From: Pollenia angustigena
Lineage: Eukaryota > Arthropoda > Insecta > Diptera > Polleniidae
Length of the DNA: 64,000 nt
Reading direction: 5' to 3'
Assembly: GCA_930367215.1 (NCBI GenBank)
Contig: OV884060.1
Location: 178,571,253 to 178,635,252, forward strand
Shown here in pieces: positions 55,870-64,000 of the stretch (positions within the stretch are counted from its first letter, which is position 1; each line of letters starts with the position of its first letter). The notes beneath the pieces were generated by a model. That model searched no databases, was not told the DNA's origin, and was given only the letters and a program-made list of their open reading frames with translations. The translations under genes were made by a program, and so were the position numbers.

Positions 55870-55995
55870 GGGCCATTATTATAACTTGACGTTAGCTGTT
55901 ATCCGACAGTTAACAGACGCTTTTTGACAGATAACACATTATTATCTGTCAATTTAATCTTAACTTTAGCTAACTTCAAGTTGTAATAATGGCCC
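55870..55995. mobile_element. PIF/Harbinger-type MITE, GGGCCATTATTA family
   Basis: GGGCCATTATTATAACTTGA at 55870 and TCAAGTTGTAATAATGGCCC ending at 55995; TAA on both sides (55867-55869, 55996-55998). 126 bp. Confidence 0.85.
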
Positions 55996-56344
55996 TAACA
56001 GTATGAAATTTTATACGCAACCAAATAAATTTTAATGACTCATTTCTAACAAAATTTAAATAAATGGTAGTATTTATATAAGCGGGTAGATTTTGGTAAA
56101 ACTTTAAATTAGATAGCCCGCAATCCTCTGATACAAGCAAAATAAAAACGATTTTTCTTGTATGCTTTGCTCTAAAAGATTCTACAAGAAGATTTTTCAG
56201 AATAGGTGGCAAACTACGGCATTCGATATCGAACTAAAACTGGGGCCTTATTCTGGCAGCCGTGATCGAATTCTTTTCAGCCGGCACTGAACGAATCCAA
56301 ATTGAGTCTTGGGAAAACTCAAAAAAATCCTTTACAAGACTATA

Positions 56345-57042
56345 CCCAGCTAGCATAGGCTGTTTGTTAGACGATTATGTTTAATATACAACTCCGAAAA
56401 GAATCTTCTGACGATTATCTGACGACCCACAAAAACAAAAAAATCGATTTTTTTTTTTTTTATTTATTACATTTTTATAAATTTTTTGACACGCTCATCT
56501 TTTAATCTTGGAATGAACATTTTACGACTTTTGTAAGAGTCATATAACAATAATTAAATAAGAGCGTTTTCGAAATACATATGAAAATTCTATTGCCAAT
56601 ACAATTTTAATAAAACAAACCAACCTAAGGATCTGTAAAAAAGGATTTTCCGACAGGATAGTGTTGCTTTAGCTTTGTATGAAAATTAGAACTTTTAACA
56701 TGAAAAAAAAACGCGTAATGCCCCTTTTTAGGTAGCTCAGCTATACGGCTGAGCATTTCACGAGTTTTAAAATAATCCCTACATGAGTCGCACACGACTC
56801 TTGGCATGCTTTTTAAAAGACTCGTTAGATAATCTCTACATACATCCCAAACGATTCCCTTTACGGTTAATATAAGCATCTTTCGCTGCGTTATAGAAGA
56901 ATCTCTCATACGAATCAGCACGTGTAACAGTTTCTCCCGTTCTAGGAATAGTCTAGAATAAAAAAATGAGCTCGTCGACGATCAAAAACACTCTTTGTGC
57001 GATTCCCAATAGACTCCTAGACGATTGAAAATGCTAGCTAGA
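56345..57042. mobile_element. TA-target MITE, CCCAGCTAGCAT family, copy 2
   Basis: CCCAGCTAGCATAGGCTG at 56345 and GAAAATGCTAGCTAGA ending at 57042, TA on each side. 698 bp, matching the size and termini of 45192-45882. Internal GACTC(A/T)/GAGTC words occur with AGACGATT near both ends. A 98-codon minus-strand frame (56625-56921) has no recognised domain. Confidence 0.75.
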
Positions 57043-58000
57043 TAATGCCGATTCGTTCAGTATCGAATGAAAGAACTAGAAATAAAATTGCTTTCAAATC
57101 GAAAAAGTAATAAGCCTCATGTGTTGTAACTTTGCTTCATATCGAATGAATTTCTAAGTTAAAGAAACGTTTGAGTTTTTTCAGATACATACTTCGTTAG
57201 ATTAAGACGAAATTATACTTTCGAATTTTTATCTTGGAATCAAAGATTTACCTTCATATTTATAAAACATATTTTTGGTTAATAAAAGGTTTATTAAACA
57301 AATTTTCATAGGAAATTTGTTCAATAAATACATACATATGTATCTTCATAGCCTTTACAACTGATCACTACTTCAAATGTTCTTTTCTCTAAAGACCATA
57401 TAAGCAGCATCCTATGTACCTACATTTACACTACATCCTATTTTTTAGCTTCTATTACAATATCCGCGATTGGTTGTTCTATTTTGAATTCATCCATTAT
57501 CATCAACAATTAAATGAGCCAAGCTTAAAACAAAATGCATAGGTCTTAAAATTATCTACACACCCACACATAAAAATGTTTCCCCTTATAAAATATACTT
57601 TGACTGTTGTAAATAAATTTCTTAAAATACAAACGCACTTTTGTACCTTGACTTAATTTTTGAACAACTAGTCCAAACACCCATTGCATTTTGTCTTTAG
57701 AATATCACTCTCTATATTCTTTTAATGGCTGTTTAAATTTTTCAATCCTGTTTATATTTTTGCACTCAAATTATAAAACTCATCTTTCAATCATAATTTA
57801 ACTTTTTTCAATAAATAACAAAACCATTAAACAATTATAAGCTCTTTTCTAGATTAACGTTAAGGTCAAAGAGCCTGCCGATCCCACCACGTTTACTATT
57901 TTTATATTTCCACCCGGCATATACTATGTGCAAAAGATCTACCGCATAATTTAACTCAATTTCGCACTTTGATAGTTTAACATAGGGATTGCTGTTCGGG
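57043..58000. other. AT-rich intergenic stretch
   Basis: No gene seen. AAAAGGTTTATTAAACAAATT (57285-57305) with AAATTTGTTCAATAAA resembles 30155-30210, a dispersed repeat. Confidence 0.35.
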
Positions 58001-58090
58001 TTTAACCGAAATCGAAACCGCGGTTTTAAATGCCTAAAAACTGAAACCGAAAACCGACAACAAAACCTCGGTTTTAAGATTTACTTTAAC
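58001..58090 (-). repeat. AACCGAAACCG motif block, inverted relative to 59480-59570
   Basis: GGGATTGCTGTTCGGG at 57986 then repeated AACCGAAA, AACCGCGG and AAACCTCGG words. With TTAGCAAACTCTA at 59558-59570 it could form the two ends of one hAT-like element, but the flanks do not show an 8-bp duplication. 58388-58535 in between contains an imperfect duplication around CTGGGCCTAGCTGGGAC / CTGGGCAAGGCTGGGAC. Confidence 0.5.
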
Positions 58091-58606
58091 AATATATTTA
58101 TGCTTAAAGAAGTTGCAAATTATACATAATACTGGAACTTCATATACAAAACTTTATACATAACAGCTTGCAACAATGGCAAGGTATTTCAAAGTTCTTA
58201 AAATTTAAAATAAGTACTAAGAAGAACAAATGTTACCTTTTTTTTAAAGGGTGGCTTGTTTTATTCTAAAAAACTCACCCCTTTTCGGGAGCAAAATTTT
58301 TAAGAAACATACACCAAATTGCATTTTTTTAAATAAAATATCACATTTTTTTGTAGAAAAGAAAACACCATTAAGTAGACACCTAATTTGTGTGGCACAA
58401 ACTACCACCTGGGCCTAGCTGGGACCAATAGTAATTTGTATGGAGTTTTTGTGGCTATAGAAAAAACTCACACTAGCGAACCCCTGGGCAAGGCTGGGAC
58501 TACTTTTATATGTATGGTGTTTTATAGCTACATATATGTAGTAGGAAAATTTTGTCGGAAAGTGGAATAATTATTCGAAAAAAACAGTAATGAAAGAATT
58601 CGTATG

Positions 58607-59158
58607 CAGGGCTGCCAGGTACTTTTTTTCCTTGTCCCCAAAAAATTAAAAAAATATCCCCAAAAATCCCCAAATTAAGAAAAAAAACCTTAATAAGTAA
58701 ATATTTTTCTGTTTGTTTTTTTTTCTGACCAAATTTCAAATTTTTTTTTTTAAAAAAGTAAAAATAGTAAGAAAAATTTTAATTAGAAATCCCCAAAAAT
58801 CCCCATATAAAAATTTTTTGTAAAAAAAATTATTTTATTTTGTTTGTACCCTGAAGGAAAAATAACATAAATTTATAAAGTACCTTTAACACACCTTTTA
58901 ACTAATATGATAATCTTAATAAGGACGTTTTACACCGTATAAGTTGTTGATAAAAGTTTTGCTACTTTTTTTCATATTTTTAATACGAGACAAAGAAAAA
59001 TAAGCATAAATAATAAAAGGGAAAATATATTAAAAGAGTGTAAAATCCCCAAAAAATCCCCGAATTTTTTTTTTAAATCCCCAAATGACTTTCTTTGTCC
59101 TTTTTGCTCGCATAAAATCCCCAACTTGGGGGATAAATCCCCAAGTCTGACAGCCCTG
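58607..59158. mobile_element. hAT-like element with TCCCCAAAAAT motifs
   Basis: CAGGGCTGCCAGGT at 58607 pairs with AGTCTGACAGCCCTG ending at 59158. Exact 8-bp duplication TTCGTATG (58599-58606, 59159-59166). At least eight ATCCCCAAA(A) words lie near the two ends, so both ends are subterminal arrays. 552 bp, non-coding. Confidence 0.92.
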
Positions 59159-59321
59159 TTCGTATGTGATGCGTATGCTTTTTAATACGTTTCATTTTGA
59201 TTTTATTAACTACAGTACATACATATATAATAGGGCACAATATGAACAAAATTTTCATTTCGCCAATTGCGACGCCCACGGTGTTTACACTTTTTTCTCA
59301 TTTTCATGTAAAAACCACTTT

Positions 59322-59570
59322 GATTGAGGAAAACATAATGTTTCGTTTTAATATACTTAATAAAATTTATAAAAAAAAAAAATGGAAAAAAGTCAAAAAG
59401 GCATTCAAGGGTTAATAAAAGTACCTGCATTGAAACAAAAAAAAATATATATATACATATATATTTTTATATATATTTTCAAAACCGAAACCGAACCGAA
59501 ACCGACCGGTTTTAATCATTTTAAAACCGAAACCGCGGTTTCACATTTTTAAGGTTTTTAGCAAACTCTA
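59322..59570 (+). repeat. Repeat with AACCGAAACCG subterminal motifs, copy 2
   Basis: Collinear with 5031-5305, from CACTTTGATTGAGG to TTAGCAAACTCTA. The element at 59571 has inserted at the final TA. Confidence 0.7.
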
Positions 59571-60730
59571 CACAGAAAAAATTATTGCCGAATTATTTTC
59601 AAACAAACGCTTGTTTGAAAATTTTTTTGATTTCTACAAATTTTTTTACTGATTCAATCAATATTTTTGTTTGATTTTTATTTAACCAACAAAAATGTGA
59701 ACAACTCTTCAAAAATTTAATAAGCGCGCTATTGGTTTGAAGTTTTCATAATTTTGTATGAAATATTTAACGCTCTTTAATGTTGTCGTCTTTTTGCATT
59801 TTTTTTATTTATTGTAAGCAACACTTCTTTAAGTGAAATATAAGAACTACAACAAAAAACACATGCAGTCTATTTTTGGAAGCTTTAAAAAAGTACAGCA
59901 ATAAGAAAAATGATAAAATAGCGTGACGAGGTTTGTAGTAAAAAAACAACAAAAACAATAGCAGGTAAAAAAAACGTTTCATTTTTTTTAAACAACAGAA
60001 AAAACACATTATAAGAAACAAAATAAATTTTTGGTTGGTAAAAAAAAAAAAACAAAATCCCGTATTCAATTTTTTCAAACAGTTTGTTTAAATAAATCAA
60101 ATACAAAAATAGAATGATGGCGGAAAACATATCGAGTCGGTCTGCCGCCGTTTTTGGTTACATTTCTTCTTCATTAGCAAAGGAAAGGATAAAGCAACAG
60201 TGAGTGATGAAGAAAAACACTGTGAGTGTAACTGCCTGTTTTTAGAAAACGTATGCAAGTGAGTGAGTGAGAAATTATATTGAAAACACAAACAAATTTT
60301 CGTTTTGTGTTGTTGTTTTCAATATAAATTCTCACTCACTCACTTGTGTACGTTTTCTAAAAACAGGTAGTAAATATGACTTCGTTCAAAATTTATTCCA
60401 ACAAAAAATGTGTATCAAAGCCAGCCGGCCGCTCTGCTCTGCTTCATCTTCGCCAACAGTGCTTGCTTGTGTGCGCGTTATTGCTTGTGCCAAAACTTTT
60501 TTGTTTGATTCAGCAAACTTATTTGTTTGAAATTTATATGAATTTCAGTAAACTTTTTGTTTGATTCTGTAAAATTATTTGTTTGAAAAAATCGGCGTTT
60601 TTTTTTTCAATAAACAAAATGCAAATAAATTGTTTGAATATGCGAATTTGTTTGTAGGACCGATTTTAGACAAAAAATTGTTTGATTCTACAAATTTTTT
60701 GTTTGAATTGGAAAAATAATTTTTTCTGTG
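59571..60730. mobile_element. TA-target element with CACAGAAAAAATTATT termini
   Basis: CACAGAAAAAATTATT at 59571 and AATAATTTTTTCTGTG ending at 60730 are exact complements, TA on both sides. 1160 bp. The ends repeat TTTGTTTGAW and TTCTACAAATTTTT-like words (59625-59690, 60490-60715). Contains a hairpin MITE at 60232. Poly-A/T frames inside are not genes. Confidence 0.78.
60232..60370. mobile_element. PIF/Harbinger-type hairpin MITE, CTGCCTGTTTTTAG family
   Basis: CTGCCTGTTTTTAGAAAACG at 60232 folds onto CGTTTTCTAAAAACAGGTAG ending at 60370; TAA on both sides (60229-60231, 60371-60373). 139 bp, with CAAGTGAGTGAGTGAGAAATT in the arm. The other copy is at 20056. Confidence 0.88.
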
Positions 60731-61424
60731 TAGGTACTTTAACCTTAAAAGTTTTACTTGTAAGAGCTCTTTATATAAAAAGGTTGAAAGCTCTAGCTCA
60801 TAAAGCTTTTAAAATTGACTAAAATAAGTGTTAACTTTGTATAGGAAATTATGTAGTCTATATTCCTTCCACACCATCGGTAATATACTGTCAAAACTTT
60901 ATAAAAATCGGCCCCGAGGCTTATAAGCCTACAAGATAAAAAAAAAACAATTTCTTCTTTAGACATATTTTTATTTTTAAACTCAAGTGCGAATAAAATA
61001 GTACTTTTGATACAAAATAATTTTGTTTACTTTTTTCGCTGTTGGCTACTTTAGTTTTACATTTTGGTTACAAATTTTTTTTGGTTGTGGCAACGCTGTT
61101 TGTAACTTTAGTTTTTAAAACAAAGAGTTTAATTTAAAATAAAAATCTGTGGTTATATGTAAAATAATATTTTTCAAAAGCGAAATATTCTTTTTATCAT
61201 CCTAATGATATTTTCGTGATATCTTCATATTTATTTATAAGTGGTGATCTGGCGATATTGCTAGTTTATCCTCGTTTCTTCCCGAAGGAAGTATCTTCGG
61301 CAAAACGAAATCGATTATTGCCGCAATAATATTTTTCATCCAGACAATACGTTTGGCAGCACATCTATTTATCTCTGTGTTTGCTGGGATATGGCTGCAG
61401 GGGGATGGACATCGTATAAACAGA
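60731..61424. other. AT-rich intergenic stretch
   Basis: No gene or paired termini supported. A short hairpin CCGAAG..TATCTTCGG is at 61284-61302. Confidence 0.35.
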
Positions 61425-61510
61425 CAGGGTTGTTAGATTTTTCGTCATTTTGACGATTTTTTTGATAAAATGCAGTAAAATGACGATTGACGATTTTTTT
61501 ACTAAAGGCC
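61425..61510. mobile_element. Isolated hAT-like left end with TGACGATT motifs
   Basis: CAGGGTTGTTAGATTTTTCG at 61425 followed by TTTTGACGATTTTT, AAATGACGATTGACGATTTTT. No complementary right end before the window ends. The two frames downstream (61450-61656, 61653-61880) carry no recognised domain. Confidence 0.5.
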
Positions 61511-61940
61511 CAAATACATTGATCAAAATACTCATCAAGCATTGTGGTAGGATTAGTGAAAATATGTTTGTATGTGTCACACCGACGATGCTGGATGGAA
61601 AATCAAATAATTTAGATATGACGGCGAATATTACGTCAAGCACACGTACACGATGAATTCGCCGGCTGGACAAGCATTTGACAAGTGTATTTGGGCCTTA
61701 AAAGAAATAGTGTTATGCCGATTTTCTGGCATCAATAAAACACAAGAAATATTTACAACTATGTATATTGGGAACAGTCCAAAACGTAAAAATCAATTTT
61801 TCGAAACACAAAAATTATTGGAAATTAAACAAAAAAAAAAAAAAATCTTTCCCCATCACAAACCAGGTGACTTTCATTAGAAGTACTAGTAATTCGAATT
61901 CTACAATTATATGAATGCCATCGATACTGCAAAAAATATA

Positions 61941-62362
61941 CACTAGAGCCCCGATTTTCGACGGTCCTATTTGCGGCGCTTTTTAAAATTGGTTAAATCC
62001 GCTTTGCGTTTTTATGATTTCGATTTGCGCGGCTACATACGATTGGATTTTTTCACTGAAGTCATAAACACATGTGAAGGATTTTTCCATTTGCCTGTAA
62101 AAAGGCGAATTCCCATTTAAATCTGTTAGGTAAGTTATTCTAAGTATAATTGCGTGTTAGAAAGTAAGAAGTTTGTTCATACTAAGAAGTTGTGTAGAAA
62201 AATGAGTGCAAAGAGAAGAAAATGCATTAGTTTGGAACTAAATAAAATTGGACGTAATAAAACGTTTCAAGTCGGGTGAAAAGGCTGTTGATATAGACAG
62301 AAACCTTGCTTTAGCACCTTCAACAGTGTAATCACTTTGCAATGGTGACAGCGCTAAAAATT
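61941..62362 (+). pseudogene. Tigger/pogo-like transposon fragment: 5' end and HTH
   Basis: The end-like CACTAGAGCCCCGATTTTCG at 61941 follows a TA. ATG at 62202 starts MSAKRRKCISLEL. After a frameshift near 62240, the other frame reads DVIKRFKSGEKAVDI, RNLALAPSTV, an in-frame stop, then SLCNGDSAKN. This is the psq/CENP-B-type helix-turn-helix of Tigger transposases. Nothing beyond about 62362 continues the protein. A separate lineage from the elements at 1737 and 16919. Confidence 0.72.
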
Positions 62363-62395
62363 AATCATTTGAAAAATTAAATTTTATTTTTTACT

Positions 62396-62590
62396 AGCAT
62401 TTAACCCGCTACTTCGTTAGCGTTTCCTTTTCCTTCGTGGACATATTTGTATGTCAAAGCTTATTTTTCTAGGTTTAAATTTGTTTAAATTCTAGCATTT
62501 AACCCGCTACTTTGTAATCAGGCCTTTTCTTTCATGAACATATATATATATATTTTAAAGTATACATATGTAAATAGGTTAAAGCAAAAT
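62396..62590 (+). repeat. 97-bp direct duplication, TAGCATTTAACCCGCTACTT
   Basis: The word TAGCATTTAACCCGCTACTT occurs at about 62396 and 62493, each followed by C/T-rich CCTTTTC and CATATATTT sequence. Reminiscent of 3' ends of common insect interspersed repeats; not assigned. Confidence 0.5.
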
Positions 62591-63057
62591 AGTTCCAAGA
62601 TTTTTTATATCATAGGTTGATATTGACACAGGACTTTGCACCTATAATTTTGTGCTTTTAAGTTCAATATATGAAATTCAAAAAGTACAAATCGTAGAAC
62701 ACAAAAGCAAATGAAAGAAAGTTAATTTTCCGTATTATCCTTTTTGATACTTTTTTCTCCCCATTTATGTATTAAAAATTTCAATGTTGTAGTTGGAGCC
62801 TATAGTTTAGAACGTTTTTGTAATAGGATAAAAAATCTCTGGTGGGCGTGAGGGACTTCGCCAATTGAGCAAAAAAAAATGTTTGGTTTATAATGAACCG
62901 AAAAATGTGTTTTATTATCCCATATTGCCCATAAGATATAGTCCCTTGGGAATATTAGCGAAAATTTAAAAAAGTGCCAGTTTAAATCGAAAAAGTACCA
63001 AAAAGATCCACTTACAGATTGTCATTCACTCAAGACCTTGCATGTTTAATTTCATGT

Positions 63058-64000
63058 TTCTGAGTCTTGACTTTTTCCAAATTTTTTAGGCCTTTGCTAT
63101 CATTACATATCGTTACTTTAATTTAGAAAAGGCGTATCTTACATTTTCTTAATTATAGTAACGATATTTACATATGTATTATATTTATATTTTTTATTAA
63201 ATAGATAATTAATTCAGATTTGATGAAGTTTCTGATAAATTAAATTTTTAATGAAGTTAACAATAATAAGGCAAACCGCGACCAATGAAGGAAAAATAAT
63301 ATATTTATCCGCTTTAGAGCTTTTCGTGAATTTTGGCATCGATTTGCTAGTGCATATTTTTACCATTTGCAACATTTTTTGCATATATTAGTCAAAATAG
63401 CATTTTTTTAGTTGGCGTAGGCTTGACTATACTTTTTTAATTGTCTATTATATGCCAAATATTTTAAAATTATTTTACTGTATATTTCCGGTTTCCCTGA
63501 CAATAGTCAAACTTAGGTTGAACTTTATTATTATACCTTTCACCGAAGGTAAAAGGGTATATCGTCGGTCTCATGTAGAAAGGCCCAACCTCGATTTTTT
63601 TCGAAATTGATTTTTTTATTGATTCCAATACATTTTCCACAAATACACCTCGTCACAAGAATTTAATGCAATAGCATCAAAAATATCAGTTTTACAAGCA
63701 ATTGAAGAAGCCATTTTAGATTGTGATACATACAGTTTCTATTATGTTTTTGCCTTCTCCTGTAAAGTTGCATTTATGTGAGTTAGGGCCTTTCTACATG
63801 AGACCAACGATATATAACTTTGTCATTCCGTTTGTAATTTCTACTATATTGATCCTACACCCTATAAAGTATATATATTCTGGGTCCTTATGAAAAGCGA
63901 AGTTCAAATCCGGTTGTCCGTCCGTCTGTCTGTTGAAATGGGTTTTCCGAAGCCCCCAGAAATGATGGGGGCTTGGTTGGTATATGCATTTGTCAGGTAT
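63058..64000 (+). repeat. Recent direct repeat, copy 2, running off the window
   Basis: Near-identical to 53577-54519. It includes a second copy of the TA-TCG MITE at about 63560-63813. The right boundary lies beyond the window. Confidence 0.9.

Noticed and set aside
59809..60291. Several minus-strand frames of 60-90 codons
   Set aside because: Low-complexity Phe/Leu/Lys peptides from A/T tracts inside a transposon.
1..64000. LTR or LINE retrotransposons
   Set aside because: No reverse transcriptase, integrase or protease motif, and no convincing long terminal repeats, were seen. The near-identical pair at 53577/63058 lacks TG..CA ends and internal coding sequence.

Overview
This is an AT-rich eukaryotic genomic window with no bacterial-style gene organisation. 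It almost certainly comes from a higher fly, and a calyptrate-type genome is my best guess. The basis is the mix of dispersed repeats (units ending in GGTGAAGGGTATA, pogo-like, hAT, PIF/Harbinger and piggyBac elements, P-like MITEs) and short metazoan introns with GTAAGT donors. Species assignment is inference.

The only convincing host-type genes are members of one small family, all on the + strand: a partial copy C (exon 6095-7254), copy A (40258-42587) and copy B (49603-51669). A and B each have three exons (5-codon exon 1, BED zinc-finger exon 2, long hAT-like exon 3) with identical intron positions and phases. Both are open end to end and encode about 641 and 631 residues. They look like domesticated hAT transposases: a BED finger and hAT C-terminal domain are present, two catalytic-type aspartates remain, but the Glu expected in the hAT (S/A)-E-R motif is Arg in all three copies. 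Copy A also carries a consensus phosphorylation-dependent SUMO motif beside a basic nuclear-localisation-like patch. Synteny of flanking fossils shows that A and B arose by segmental duplication, not transposition.

The rest is a densely nested transposon landscape. 1-7.3 kb: a decayed hAT fragment, a nearly complete pogo-like element with a broken transposase, and gene C. 7.7-12.8 kb: PIF/Harbinger MITEs, an inverted tRNA-like repeat pair, a HARBI1-type nuclease remnant and tandem dipteran repeats. 13-16.7 kb: a hAT element containing a foldback-like element and a second hAT-like element. 16.8-20.3 kb: nested MITEs and a striking foldback element with five exact-period 53-bp repeats. 20.9-31.8 kb: foldback ends around a 7.1-kb composite hAT insertion that is itself full of nested elements. 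31.8-39.6 kb: three hAT elements and MITEs. 44.9-49.0 kb: an inverted-repeat element hosting a hAT (hosting a TA-target MITE) and a piggyBac relic. 51.8-64 kb: MITEs, inverted repeats, hAT fragments, a Tigger relic, and a pair of near-identical direct repeats of at least 943 bp.

Many target-site duplications can be read directly (TA, TWA, TTAA and 8 bp), so the order of insertion can be reconstructed in several places. Coordinates of repeats whose ends are not fixed by a target duplication are approximate.
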